Shown here: one piece after another, positions 13,309-27,370 of the stretch
How positions within the stretch are numbered: the first letter of the stretch is position 1
Layout of the letters: each line of letters begins with the position of its first letter
Made by a program: the position numbers and the translations under genes
Assembly: GCA_012295275.1 (NCBI GenBank)
Contig: CM022675.1
Location: forward strand, 4,787,955-4,851,954
Origin: Chrysomallon squamiferum
Lineage: Eukaryota; Mollusca; Gastropoda; Neomphalida; Peltospiridae
Length of the DNA: 64,000 nt
Direction of reading: 5' to 3'
Notes under the pieces: generated by a model
The model's input: only the letters and a program-made list of their open reading frames with translations
The model's database searches: none
What the model was told of the DNA's origin: nothing

Positions 13309-14909
13309 AAAAATTAAAATATAAAAAAAAATACAATAAAAATAATAACAATAATGTATGTATGTATATATATTTGGATATTTCTATTCAGTCGATAGTC
13401 TTCATGAGAATTTCGTTACATTTTCCTATCATTTATGATATTTATACATCATTCAATTTATAGGATTATTTATAACTTTCTGATAGGTTTATTTTATTTT
13501 ATTTTATATTATTATTATTATTTCTGAAAATGTTTCCGTCATTCTTTATACAGTGTATTGTCAGGAACCACTGAAGGAAGAAACAGAGAGAAACAGAACA
13601 AAGAAGAAGGTCAATAATAGATATATACAAATACCTGAATTTCATACGAAATTTGGAATATCTAGTACACATATACATGCAGACACAGACGTGCACATAT
13701 ATGGATGGATGGATGAGTGTTTGTATCTTGTATAAATGTATTTCTAGTTAGTCGCTGAATTCTCTCTGAAATTATTATATTGTTTAGTGACTTCATCATT
13801 ATACAAACAGAATTGTTTTAGTGAAATCACCTTTATTAAAAAAAAAAAAAAATAAAAAAGTAAATAAAAAATCAGACAGTCATCCTATTATTATGGGAAA
13901 TTTAAATTTTACAAATAATCAAAAGATGAAATATCATTATTTTAATAATATTGTCGTATTCTTCATCTTAATATCATTACCGTATTCATCGACATCATTA
14001 CTACTACTACTACTACTACTACTACTGTTATTGTTATTGTTATTGCTATGATAATGATGATAATTATTCGTGGATAAATGACCAAAGCAGTGATAGTAGT
14101 AGTTATAATGGTAATAGTAATAGCAGTATTAGTGATAATATTGTAGTAAATAAAGTGATAGTAGTAGTAGCAGCAGCAGGAGTAATAGTAGTATCGGTAG
14201 TAAGAGTAATAGTACTAGTAGTAGTTGTAGTAATAATAGTGATAATAGTAGTAGTAGTATTGGTAAAATCAATATGCATCTTGTTACAATGTTCTACTTT
14301 CAGCCAAAGAATGATTCGTCTTCCTGAATGAACAAATCTCCTTCCAAAATAAATAAATAAATAAATAAATAACGATGTTTACTATTCTACTCATTTGTAC
14401 CATGTAAACTAACTGATTCACGTCAGATATTTGAGACTATATAACTTGACTCATGTTACAGCTTTGTTACAACTAGTAGACTTTTCATCTCAAAGGGTTT
14501 TGTTGACAATCGACCAGTCTATGCCATGATGAATCTGGAATCAGAGTCTGGGGGAAATCGTGACGAATTCTTGTCTATCTGAAAACATTATTTGCGTGAA
14601 TGTTTCTGCAGAAAATATCAATACCTTATTAAATGTAATTAATATTTTGAACTAAAAATTCATTGTTAATTTTCAGTTAATAAATAAATGTTAAATATTA
14701 AAAGAGTGTTGCTTTACTTTTTCTTCAGGAGTTATTTAATTAATTATGTTATTTTTTAAGTCACTTAAATGGAACACACATATACACAATTAATAATGCT
14801 GATGATGACGACAGTAATAGTTACAATGATGGACGATGATGACTATGATGATGATGTTAACAGTATCGAAGATGTTAATGATTATAACGATGATGAGAAT
14901 TATGAATTG
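11067..14909 (+). repeat. Array unit 3
   Basis: Full copy, 3843 bp. Its (ATT)n run near 11390-11460 is longer than in units 1, 2 and 4. Confidence 0.92.
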
Positions 14910-15249
14910 CAAAATCTTACACTGGTCGTTAATATTATCTCAAAGATAATGATTTCAAGCATTATTTATTTATTTTCTTTTAAGTGACGTCCCAGTTTAA
15001 AACTTTTGTTATATATACTAAGGCATAATGATGTCATTAGAACGAAGCGTTCCGAAATTGATCGAGATGTTTGCACGAAAAACTGATGACGTCATGAGAG
15101 ATGCAGAAATGGTGATTTTATATATTTTGACTTGTATGTTATAATTATATTTATATTACAACAATTTTTATTTCAGATATTTAAACAATATTCCGCTACA
15201 TCATTCTTTTATATATAATATCTGTTTTATTATTATTATTATTATTATA

Positions 15250-15284
<35 letters not shown>

Positions 15285-15435
15285 ATATTTTGCACCGTTC
15301 CATAATGTGTTTTTATCAAGCTCTAGATGTTTCAACTCAATTAAAGATGACCCTTTTACAGAAAGTTAAATATTTCGATATTCGAATTGTTGATATCTGA
15401 TGCAATGTTTGTCAATTTCTTTAGGTAGTTTACAA

Positions 15436-15474
<39 letters not shown>

Positions 15475-16056
15475 CATTATTACTATTATGAATACGGTTC
15501 TGATTATTATTATTACAACCCCAATAGCTGCAATTACTACTACTTCTACTACTATTACTACTACTACTACTACTACTTTTCTCCTGCTGCTACTCTTACT
15601 ATTAGTACTACGGTTAATACATGTATTAATTCTAGTGGTAGTGCTACCACTAAAACTACTTCGGCTAGTACTGCAACTGATAATAACCGTGTAGTATTGC
15701 AGTTACGAAGCTTACTACTACTGTTAATGACATAAGTAGTCTGACTCAATATTTTACTGACAGGAAAGAGAACATTTTCAAAAGGAAGAAGACAAAGGAA
15801 AAGATTTATATAAAGAAGAATGAAAAAAGGATAAAGTAAATAGCTATGTTCAAGGAGTTTCTTGTTATTATTATTATTCAAATTATATTTGACTATTCTT
15901 TCTATTAATGAAAACCGTCAGCTATCTAGATCATTCTTCTTAAGATGTTACGAATCTAAGGATTAAACTTGAAATTATTTTCTTAATTATTTAAAACCTA
16001 TCTTTGAACGTCTCTATACTGCGTCTTTCGAAAATAATACTTTCTACAAATTAAAG

Positions 16057-16114
<58 letters not shown>

Positions 16115-18727
16115 GAATAACAATAATAATAACAATAACAATAATCATAATACTAGTAGTACTAGTAATAATAATAATATAATAATACGAACAAGAAGAA
16201 GAAAAAGAGTGAAAATAGAATTAATATATATATACTTCATGAGAGAGTAAAATAAATGCATGTTTTAACTGATGTAATTTTATTAAAAGCCTTGTGTTAA
16301 AATAATTGTATTCAAAAATATGAAAATTAATCTTAAAAGAAATACTAATATTATGTGATAATATTTTCAGTAATATCCACAAACGTATATCGCAACAGTC
16401 TTCTAAACATAAGAACTATATAATTAGCTATTTACCAGTTGAATTAATTATTAAAACATTTACCGTGGGTTATTGTAATATGTTATAGATTATTTCTTTT
16501 CTCATTAACATTATCAGAGAAAGAAAATTCAGTCGAAGCGAAAATGGACAAGACCTCGAAAAAGTAATAATAATAATAATAATATCGACGAGAACAAGAA
16601 CAACAACAACAAGAACAATAACAACAAGAACAGCAACAACAACAACAATAATACTATAATACTACTACTACTACTACTACTAATAATAATAATAATAAGA
16701 AGAAGAAGAAGAAGAAGAAAGAAGAAGAAGAATGAATGTGTATGTATATTAAGATAATAAAACAAAATTAATTATATTTTGTGAAAAGCCTATGAATAAA
16801 TATTTATGTTGAAAAATATTATAATCAATTATCAGAAATACTAAAATTATGTGATAATATTTTCAGAACTACACATAGACATATATCGCAACAGCCGGAA
16901 ATAAGGTATTTAAAACTTTAGAAGTATTTGTGAATTTTCACTTTATTTATTATTAACGATGATGATGATGATGATGATGACAATAATAATAATAATAATA
17001 ATAGAAGAAAAAGAAGAAGAAGCCGGAAAGAAGAATAGTGAAAAGAAAATCAATGTTTGTATATATGTATATTTATATCCAGTCCAATTACTTCATGGGA
17101 GTATAAAAAAAAAAAAAAAAAAATGAAAAAATTAAAAATTAAAATATAAAAAAAAATACAATAAAAATAATAACAATAATGTATGTATGTATATATATTT
17201 GGATATTTCTATTCAGTCGATAGTCTTCATGAGAATTTCGTTACATTTTCCTATCATTTATGATATTTATACATCATTCAATTTATAGGATTATTTGTAA
17301 CTTTCTGTTAGGTTTATTTTATTTTATTTTATATTATTATTATTATTTCTGAAAATGTTTCCGTCATTCTTTATACAGTGTATTGTCAGGAACCACTGAA
17401 GGAAGAAACAGAGAGAAACAGAACAAAGAAGAAGGTCAATAATAGATATATACAAATACCTGAATTTCATACGAAATTTGAATATCTAGTACACATATAC
17501 ATGCAGACACAGACGTGCACATATATGGATGGATGGATGAGTGTTTGTATCTTGTATAAATGTATTTCTAGTTAGTCGCTGAATTCTCTCTGAAATTATT
17601 ATATTGTTTAGTGACTTCATCATTATACAAACAGAATTGTTTTAGTGAAATCACCTTTATTAAAAAAATAAAAAAAAAAAAAGTAAATAAAAAAATCAGA
17701 CAGTCATCCTATTATGGGAAATTTAAATTTTACAAATAATCAAAAGATGAAATATCATTATTTTAATAATATTGTCGTATTCTTCATCTTAATATCATTA
17801 CCGTATTCATCGACATCATTACTACTACTACTACTACTACTACTGTTATTGTTATTGTTATTGCTATGATAATGATGATAATTATTCGTGGATAAATGAC
17901 CAAAGCAGTGATAGTAGTAGTTATAATGGTAATAGTAATAGCAGTATTAGTGATAATATTGTAGTAAATAAAGTAATAGTAGTAGTAGCAGCAGCAGGAG
18001 TAATAGTAGTATCGGTAGTAAGAGTAATAGTACTAGTAGTAGTAGTAGTAATAATAGTGATAATAGTAGTAGTAGTATTGGTAAAATCAATATGCATCTT
18101 GTTACAATGTTCTACTTTCAGCCAAAGAATGATTCGTCTTCCTGAATGAACAAATCTCCTTCCAAAATAAATAAATAAATAAATAAATAACGATGTTTAC
18201 TATTCTACTCATTTGTACCATGTAAACTAACTGATTCACGTCAGATATTTGAGACTATATAACTTGACTCATGTTACAGCTTTGTTACAACTAGTAGACT
18301 TTTCATCTCAAAGGGTTTTGTTGACAATCGACCAGTCTATGCCATGATGAATCTGGAATCAGAGTCTGGGGGAAATCGTGACGAATTCTTGTCTATCTGA
18401 AAACATTATTTGCGTGAATGTTTCTGCAGAAAATATCAATACCTTATTAAATGTAATTAATATTTTGAACTAAAAATTCATTGTTAATTTTCAGTTAATA
18501 AATAAATGTTAAATATTAAAAGAGTGTTGCTTTACTTTTTCTTCAGGAGTTATTTAATTAATTATGTTATTTTTTAAGTCACTTAAATGGAACACACATA
18601 TACACAATTAATAATGCTGATGATGACGACAGTAATAGTTACAATGATGGACGATGATGACTATGATGATGATGTTAACAGTATCGAAGATGTTAATGAT
18701 TATAACGATGATGAGAATTATGAATTG
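14910..18727 (+). repeat. Array unit 4
   Basis: Full copy, 3818 bp. It has one extra CTG in the TTTCTCCTGCTGC stretch near 15581. Confidence 0.92.
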
Positions 18728-19042
18728 CAAAATCTTACACTGGTCGTTAATATTATCTCAAAGATAATGATTTCAAGCATTATTTATTTATTTTCTTTTA
18801 AGTGACGTCCCAGTTTAAAACTTTTGTTATATATACTAAGGCATAATGATGTCATTAGAACGAAGCGTTCCGAAATTGATCGAGATGTTTGCACGAAAAA
18901 CTGATGACGTCATGAGAGATGCAGAAATGGTGATTTTATATATTTTGACTTGTATGTTATAATTATATTTATATTACAACAATTTTTATTTCAGATATTT
19001 AAACAATATTCCGCTACATCATTCTTTTATATATAATATCTG

Positions 19043-19129
<87 letters not shown>

Positions 19130-19290
19130 ATATTTTGCACCGTTCCATAATGTGTTTTTATCAAGCTCTAGATGTTTCAACTCAATTAAAGATGACCCTT
19201 TTACAGAAAGTTAAATATTTCGATATTCGAATTGTTGATATCTGATGCAATGTTTGTCAATTTCTTTAGGTAGTTTACAAATTTATTATT
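18728..19290 (+). repeat. Array unit 5, truncated
   Basis: Follows the unit for about 560 bp with an expanded (ATT)n run at 19047-19127, then leaves the consensus inside another ATT tract near 19285. Confidence 0.88.
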
Positions 19291-19502
19291 ATTATTATTA
19301 TTATTGTTATTATTATTATTTATCTGCGATTGAGGATCTTTTGGGTGTCTTATAATAATTGTAAAAAAAAAAAAAAAAAAAAAAAAATAAAATATATATA
19401 TATAAGCTGTCAGTCGTTATTTTTTTAACACATTACATTCGATTTACGTCACAGATCTTGGAACCAATTAATGACGTAGATTTGTTTTGTTTTCATTGAC
19501 AG
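19291..19502. other. Spacer between the array and gene B
   Basis: Holds a poly-A run at about 19363-19387 followed by a short TA run, then unique sequence ending in the AG acceptor of the first visible gene B exon. Confidence 0.6.
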
Positions 19503-20056
19503 ATATGGTGCTTTTATCTATAGTTGAGGTTTCGGCTTCATCTATAGAAGAATGCGAGAAGTATATTACAGAGAGAGTGAGCAAATGTTTTGTTCGGAAT
19601 CAATTCACCATGGAATCGCTTTTGTATTTCGTCTCTCTTGGAGAAGATGGATCTCTTCCAGAAGGAGAAACTTTTGAAACGTTAAAATTATCAACTTGCA
19701 CGTGAGTCGGTTTTTGTCTGTCTCTGTGTTTATATGTACCTATATATGTATGTCAGATGCCGCTGACGAGACTCGAAAGTATGCCACCCGTTTGCCCGTA
19801 CTCCTAAGGCGGACGATATTACAGTTCTGCCACCGAGTTTTGTCTGTATATGTGAATGTGTGTATGTCTGTGTGTATGAATTTGTGCATGTGTTGTGTGT
19901 TTGTGTGTGTTTTTATGTGTGTGTATGTATATATGTGAATGTGTATGTGGGTGAATATCTGTATAATGTATTTGTGCGTATCTGCATGTATATCTGAGTA
20001 TATATGTTTATGTATATATGCGTGTTTGTGTAAGTGTGTGTATGTGTGGTTATATA

Positions 20057-20095
<39 letters not shown>

Positions 20096-21004
20096 CGGAT
20101 AACTCGTGTGTTCCTCGAAAGGGTATAGTAAAGTATGTTTATATGATTATTTGTTTAATGGCTTGTTTGTTTATTTCTTTCTTTCTTTATTTATTTATTA
20201 GAGAAAGGAAATTAGATGGAATAGAAAAATGCTTCATTGATGCTGCGACGTTTCCCAAAAATATGAGTTCGTGTCGAGAGAACAAGAACTACGAAAGGCC
20301 AACTGCTGAAGAGTTATCTCCATTTACGGAACAGATTAAACAAACGTGTACATCAGGTATATCAATAACAGAAAATAAAAACCATTAATAACGGAACAAA
20401 AATGAAGAGACAGTTTGTTAATATGTTGACTGTCTACTCTTTTCTTTCTCTAGGTGTTTATTTTGTTGACGTAAAAGTGTTTTATGATTAAATAAAAATG
20501 ATATATTGGAACACCTTTCGATTTTGCTTAGTTTTCTTTCTTTTCTATTATATTTCCCCCTATGTCTGTCTGTACGTATATGTGTTATTTCGTAGAGGAT
20601 GGTACATGGACATCTTGGTCAGAAAAGGAATCAAGCTGTAACGTCCTGTGTGGTAGAGGCAGTATGGTTATAACACGGACAAGAGTTTGCGTAAATCGCA
20701 CAACTACGGGAACAAAAAAACAATTGTGTATAGGGGAAACCAAGGAAACTGAAAGTGCCCGATGTTATTTTCCTGTAGAGTGCCGAAGTAAATATAAATA
20801 TAAATTCAATTAAAATATTTCATTCTTTTCTTCATTTCTTGTTTGTTTGTTTGTTTTTTGTTTGCTTGTTTGTTTTGTTTCGTTTCGTTTTATTTTATTT
20901 TCAACTTGTTAAAAACTAAAGTACAGTTATTGATGTGGAACCCGTAAAATAAGAAACGGTTTTTTAAATTAATTTAGAATACTTCACAATTCCACACACA
21001 CAGG

Positions 21005-21036
<32 letters not shown>

Positions 21037-21430
21037 TGTGCTCACATATATATACATACACACATGCGTAAATTCACACCCAGATATACATTGATATATA
21101 TTACATTATATATATATATATATATATATAATGCATTCTAGATTTTTATTATCGGTTATTTCCTTTTAGCGAATATAATTTAGATCTGATTTTAAAATAT
21201 ACACTTTTATCCCCAACTGTGTGTTTATTTTAGAGAGCATTGATCAGTTGAGTTATCCGAACGTATTAAAATGGTGTAGTATATCCTGCCACAGGAATAG
21301 AAAAGTAATTGAAAAATTGACTGAAAGAACAAATGTCACTTTGGTACTTATATTTTTCGTTCGAAAACCTTTTTTAAACCAGAATTTCGGCCTGGAGGTA
21401 GAGATAGAAACCCCCCCTGCAAAACAAAGT
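19503..21430 (+). CDS. Gene B (partial): cysteine-rich extracellular protein with a thrombospondin type-1 repeat
   Basis: Four exons can be joined with consistent phases: 19503-19701 (phase 1 to 2), 20202-20356 (2 to 1), 20596-20787 (1 to 1) and 21234 onward into the N gap. The first two encode an unrecognised cysteine-bearing region (CEKYITERVSKCF, KCFIDAATFPKNMSSC). The third is a textbook TSP type-1 repeat: WTSWSE, then SSCNVLCGRGSMVITRTRVC, LCIGE and late cysteines. Such repeats mediate extracellular binding and are common in adhesion and matrix proteins. The signal peptide and 5' exons are not visible. The last exon runs into the gap without a clear donor (one possibility is at about 21341). 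It may be a separate gene, or the 5' half of a gene whose 3' half is gene C beyond the satellite; no TSP repeat occurs in gene D. Confidence 0.62.
19702..20201. repeat. TG/TATG-rich low-complexity intron of gene B
   Basis: Degenerate TGTATG repeats and a pure (TG)n run near 20062-20090 fill the intron. The long reading frames here are rich in Cys, Val, Met and Tyr only because of the repeat. Confidence 0.8.
20989..21135. repeat. (CA)n and (TA)n microsatellites in a gene B intron
   Basis: CA-rich then TA-rich simple repeats between the TSP exon and the last visible exon. Confidence 0.85.
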
Positions 21431-21630
21431 NNNNNNNNNNNNNNNNNNNNNNNNNNNNNNNNNNNNNNNNNNNNNNNNNNNNNNNNNNNNNNNNNNNNNN
21501 NNNNNNNNNNNNNNNNNNNNNNNNNNNNNNNNNNNNNNNNNNNNNNNNNNNNNNNNNNNNNNNNNNNNNNNNNNNNNNNNNNNNNNNNNNNNNNNNNNNN
21601 NNNNNNNNNNNNNNNNNNNNNNNNNNNNNN
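21431..21630. other. Assembly gap (200 N) at the left edge of the telomere-like satellite
   Basis: Exactly 200 N. It hides the junction between gene B and the satellite, so the true size and the left boundary of the array are unknown. Confidence 0.97.
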
Positions 21631-24600
21631 AGCATCAAACTCGAATAAAATTTATGTAACCCTAGCTTTAAGGCTAACCCTAACCCTAACCCTAACCCTA
21701 ACCCTAGCTCAGGTGATAAAAGTAATCCAACAGAAGTCCGGAACATTAATTCTTATTCTAAGGCTACTTGTAGTCTCCAGGGTCATATTATTTCTAAAAG
21801 AAACATTAAACTCGAATAAAATTTAGGTAACCCTAGCTTTTAAGCAAACTAACCCTAACCCTAACCCTAACCCTAACCCTAGCTCAGGTTCTAAAAGTAA
21901 TCCAACAGAAGTCCGGAACATTAATTCTTATTCTAAGGATAATTGTAATTTCTCCAGGCTCATATTATTTCTAACATAAGCATTAAACTCGAATAAAATT
22001 TAGGTAACCCTAGCTTTTCCAAGGCATATTATTTCCTAACCCTAACCCTAACCCTAACCCTAACCCTAACCCTAACCCTAGCTCAGGTTCTAAAAGTAAT
22101 CCAACAGAAGTCCGGAACATTAATTCTTATTCTAAGGCTACTTGTAATCTCCAGGGTCATATTATTTCTAACATAAGCATTAAACTCGAATAAAATTTAG
22201 GTAACCCTAGCTTTAAGGCTAACCCTAACCCTAACCCTAACCCTAACCCTAACCCTAGCTCAGGTTCTAAAAGTAATCCAACAGAAGTCCGGAACATTAA
22301 TTCTTATTCTAAGGCTACTTGTAATCTCCAGGCTCATATTATTTCTATCAGAAGCATCAAACTCGAATAAAATTTATGTAACCCTAGCTTTAAGGCTAAC
22401 CCTAACCCTAACCCTAACCCTAGCTCAGGTTCTAAAAGTAATCCAACAGAAGTCCGGAACATTAATTCTTATTCTAAGGCTACTTGTAGTCTCCAGGGTC
22501 ATATTATTTCTAACATAAACATTAAACTCGAATAAAATTTAGGTAACCCTAGCTTTAAGGCTAACCCTAACCCTAACCCTAACCCTAACCCTAACCCTAA
22601 CCCTAGCTCAGGTTCTAAAACTAATCCAACAGAAGTCCGGAATATTAATTCTTATTCTAAGGCTACTTGTACTCTCCAGGCTCATATTATTTCTAACAGA
22701 AGCATTAAACTCGAATAAAATTTAGGTAACCCTAGCTTTCAGGCTAACCCTAACACTAACCCTAACCCTAACCCTAACCCTAACCCTAGCTCAGGTTCTA
22801 AAAGTAATCCAACAAAAGTTCTGGAACATTCAGGCTCATATTATTCTAGAGGCATTAAACTTGAATAAAATCTAACCCTAGCAGGCTCATAATTAGCTCA
22901 GGTTCTAAAAGTAATCCAACAGAAGTCTCGACATTAAAAACTTGTAATCTCCAGGCTCATATTATTTCTAACATAAACATTAAACTCGAATAAAATTTAG
23001 GTAACCCTAGCTTTAAGGCTAACCCTAACCCTAACCCTAACCCTAACCCTAGCTCAGGTTGATAAAAGTAATCCAACAGAAGTCCGGAACATTAATTCTT
23101 ATTCTAAGGCTACCTGTAATCTCCAGGGTCATATTATTTCTCATATAAGCATTAAACTCGAATAAAATTTATGTAACCCTAGCTTTAAGACTAACCCTAA
23201 AGTAACCCTAACCCTAACCCTAACCCTAACCCTAGCTCAGGTCATAAAACTAATCCAACAGAAGTCCGGAATATTAATTCTTATCCTAACGCTACTTCTA
23301 ATCTCCAGCCTCATATTATTTCTAACATAAGCATTAAACTCGAATAAAATTTAGGTAACCCTAGCTTTCAGGCTAACCCTAACACTAACCCTAGCACTAA
23401 CCCTAACCCTAACCCTAGCTCAGGTGCTAAAAGTAATCCAACAAAAGTTCGGAACATTAATTCTTATTCTAAGGCTACTTGTAATCTCCAGGCTCATATT
23501 ATTTCTATCAGAAGCATCAAACTCGAATAAAATTTATGTAACCCTAGCTATAAGGCTAACCCTAACCTAACCCTAACCCTAACCCTAACCCTAACCCTAG
23601 CTCAGGTTCTAAAAGTAATCCAACAGAAGTCCGGAACATTAATTCTTATTCTAAGGCTACTTGTAGTCTCCAGGCTCATATTATTTCTAACATAAACATT
23701 AAACTCGAATAAAATTTAGGTAACCCTAGCTTTAAGGCTAACCCTAACCCTAACCCTAACCCTAACCCTAGCTCAGGTTCTAAAAGTAATCCAACAGAAG
23801 TCCGGAACATTAATTCTTATTCTAAGGCTACTTGTAATCTCCAGGGTCATATTATTTCTCACATAAGCATTAAACTCGAATAAAATTTAGGTAACCCTAG
23901 CTATAAGGCTAACCCTACTAACCCTAACCCTAACCCTAACCCTAACCCTAGCTCAGCTTCTAAAACTAATCCTACACTACTCCGGAATATTAATTCTTAT
24001 TCTAAGGCTACTTGTACTCTCCAGGATCATATTATTTGTAACATAAGCATTAAACTCGAATAAAATTTAGGTAACCCTAGCTTTAAGGCTAACCCTAACA
24101 CTAACCCTAGCCCTAACCCTAACCCTAACCCTAGCTCAGGTGATAAAAGTAATCCAACAGAAGTCCGGAACATTAATTCTTATTCTAAGGCTACTTCTAA
24201 TCTCCAGCCTCATATTATTTCTATCAGAAGCATCAAACTCGAATAAAATTTATGTAACCCTAGCTTTAAGGCTAACCCTAACCCTAACCCTAACCCTAGC
24301 TCAGGTTCTAAAAGTAATCCAACAGAAGTCCGGAACATTAATTCTTATTCTAAGGCTACTTGTAGTCTCCAGGGTCATATTATTTCTAAAATAAACATTA
24401 AACTCGAATAAAATTTAGGTAACCCTAGCTTTAAGGCTAACCCTAACCCTAACCCTAACCCTAACCCTAGCTCAGGTTCTAAAAGTAATCCAACAGAAGT
24501 CCGGAACATTAATTCTTATTCTAAGGATAATTGTAATCTCCAGGGTCATATTATTTCTAACATAAGCATTAAACTCGAATAAAATTTAGGTAACCCTAGC

Positions 24601-24834
24601 TTTAAGGCTAACCCTAACCCTAACCCTAACCCTAACCCTAACCCTAACCCTAACCCTAACCCTAGCTCAGGTGATAAAAGTAATCCAACAGAAGTCTGGA
24701 ACATTAATTCTTATTCTAAGGCTAATTGTAATCTCCAGGGTCATATTATTTCTCACATAAGCATTAAACTCGAATAAAATTTAGGTAACCCTAGCTTTAA
24801 GGCTAACCCTAACCCTAACCCTAACCCTAACCCT

Positions 24835-27370
24835 AGCTAAGCTTCTAAAACTAATCCAACACTAGTCCGGAATATTAATTCTTATTCTAAGGCTACTTGT
24901 ACTCTCCAGGCTCATATTATTTGTAACATAAGCATTAAACTCGAATAAAATTTAGGTAACCCTAGCTTTCAGGCTAACCCTAACACTAACCCTAGCACTA
25001 ACCCTAACCCTAACCCTAGCTCAGGTTCTAAAAGTAATCCAACAAAGTTCGGAACATTAATTCTTATTCTAAGGCTACTTGTAATCTCCAGGCTCATATT
25101 ATTTCTATCAGAAGCATCAAACTCGAATAAAATTTATGTAACCCTAGCTTTAAGGCTAACCCTAACCCTAACCCTAACCCTAACCCTAGCTCAGGTGATA
25201 AAAGTAATCCAACAGAAGTCTGGAACATTAATTCTTATTCTAAGGCTACTTGTAGTCTCCAGGGTCATATTATTTCTAAAAGAAACATTAAACTCGAATA
25301 AAATTTAGGTAACCCTAGCTTTAAGGCTAACCCTAACCCTAACCCTAACCCTAACCCTAACCCTAACCCTAGCTCAGGTTCTAAAAGTAATCCAACAGAA
25401 AGTTCCGGAACATTAATTCTTTATTCTAAGGATAATTGTAATCTCCAGGGTCATATTATTTCTAACATAAGCATTAAACTCGAATAAAATTTAGGTAACC
25501 CTAGCTTTAAGGCTAACCCTAACCCTAACCCTAACCCTAACCCTAACCCTAACCCTAACCCTAGCTCAGGTGATAAAAGTAATCCAACAGAAGTCTGGAA
25601 CATTAATTCTTATTCTAAGGCTAATTGTAATCTCCAGGGTCATATTATTTCTCACATAAGCATTAAACTCGAATAAAATTTAGGTATCCCTAGCTTTAAC
25701 GCTAACCCTAACCCTAACCCTAACCCTAACCCTAGCTAAGCTTCTAAAACTAATCCAACACTACTCCGGAATATTAATTATTATTCTAAGGCTACTTGTA
25801 CTCTCCAGGATCATATTATTTGTAACATAAGCATTAAACTCGAATAAAATTTAGGTAACCCTAGCTTTCAGGCTAACCCTAACACTAAGCCTAGCACTAA
25901 CCCTAACCCTAACCCTAGCTCAGGTTCTAAAAGTAATCCAACGGAAGTTCGGAACATTAATTCTTATTGTAAGGGTAATTGCAATCTCCAGGCTCATATT
26001 ATTTCTATCAGAAGCATCAAACTCGAATAAAATTTATGTAACCCTAGCTTTAAGGCTAACCCTAACTCTAACCCTAACCCTAACCCTAGGTCAGGTGATA
26101 AAAGTAATCCAACAGAAGTCTGGAACATTAATTCTTATTCTAAGGACACTTGTAGTCTCCAGGGTCATATTATTTCTAAAAGAAACATTAAACTCGAATA
26201 AAATTTAGGTAACCCTAGCTTTAAGGCTAACCCTAACCCTAACCCTAACCCTAACCCTAACCCTAGCTCAGGTTCTAAAAGTAATCCAAAAGAAATCCGG
26301 AACATTAATTCTTATTCTAAGGATAATTGTAATCTCCAGGTCATATTATTTCTCACATAAGCATTAAACTCGAATAAAATTTATGTAACCCTAGCTTTAA
26401 GGCTAACCCTAACCCTAACCCTAACCCTAACCCTAACCCTAACCCTAACCCTAGCTCAGGTGATAAAAGTAATCCAACAGAAGTCTGGAACATTAATTCT
26501 TATTCTAAGGCTAATTGTAATCTCCAGGGTCATATTATTTCTCACATAAGCATTAAACTCGAATAAAATTTATGTAACCCTAGCTTTAAGGCTAACCCTA
26601 ACCCTAACCCTAACCCTAACCCTAACCCTAGCTCAAGCTTCTAAAACTAATCCAACACTACTCCGGAATATTAATTCTTATTCTAAGGCTACTTGTACTC
26701 TCCAGGATCATATTATTTGTAACATAAGCATTAAACTCGAATAAAATTTAGGTAACCCTAGCTTTCAGGCTAACCCTAACACTAACCCTAGCACTAACCC
26801 TAACCCTAACCCTAGCTCAGGTTCTAAAAGTAATCCAACGAAAGTTCGGAACATTAATTCTTATTGTAAGGGTACTTGTAATCTCCAGGCTCATATTATT
26901 TCTATCAGAAGCATCAAACTCGAATAAAATTTATGTAACCCTAGCTTTAAGGCTAACCCTAACCTAACCCTAACCCTAACCCTAGCTCAGGTTCTAAAAG
27001 TAATCCAACAGAAATCCGGAACATTAATTCTTATTCTAAGGATAATTGTAATCTCCAGGCTCATATTATTTCTCACATAAGCATTAAACTCGAATAAAAT
27101 TTAGGTAACCCTAGCTTTAAGGCTAACCCTAACCCTAACCCTAACCCTAACCCTAACCCTAACCCTAGCTCAGGTTCTAAAAGTAATCCAACAGAAGTCT
27201 GGAACATTAATTCTTATTCTAAGGCTAATTGTAATCTCCAGGGTCATATTATTTCTAACATAAGCATTAAACTCGAATAAAATTTAGGTAACCCTAGCTT
27301 TAAGGCTAACCCTAACCCTAACCTAACCCTAACCCTAACCCTAACCCTAACCCTAGCTCAGGTTCTAAAA
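24835..27370 (+). repeat. Higher-order repeat within the telomere-like satellite
   Basis: A distinctive variant unit (TCTAAAACTAATCC with ACTACTCCGGAATATT, followed by TTTGTAACATAAG and CTTTCAGGCTAACCC) recurs near 24840, 25740 and 26640, about 900 bp or five units apart, and again near 27365. Similar variants appear near 22615, 23250, 23955, 28105, 30785, 32030 and 32560 at less regular spacing. The five-unit order is evidence of higher-order amplification. Confidence 0.65.

Larger units (their letters stand above)
3411..19290 (+). repeat. Tandem array of a ~3.83-kb unit, 4 full copies plus a partial fifth
   Basis: The same landmark (AAAATCTTACACTGGTCG) begins at 3422, 7235, 11067, 14910 and 18728, giving periods of 3813, 3832, 3843 and 3818 bp. 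Copies are nearly identical; most differences are in the lengths of ATT, ATA, CTA and poly-A runs, which suggests recent duplication or ongoing homogenisation. The unit holds clusters of triplet repeats (ATT, ACT, ATA, AAC, GAA, GAT, CTA, TAG) separated by unique AT-rich sequence. I see no protein domain in it. The left edge lies in the N gap, and the right edge fades into an ATT tract about 200 bp before gene B. Confidence 0.95.

Noticed and set aside
19750-19840. Possible tRNA-derived SINE fragment (GCCGCTGACGAGACTC...)
   Set aside because: Different in composition from the surrounding TG repeat, but no A/B box promoter or second copy could be recognised in the window.
24140-24394. Frame across the telomere-like satellite (LTLTLT)
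   Set aside because: Translation of CCCTAA repeats.
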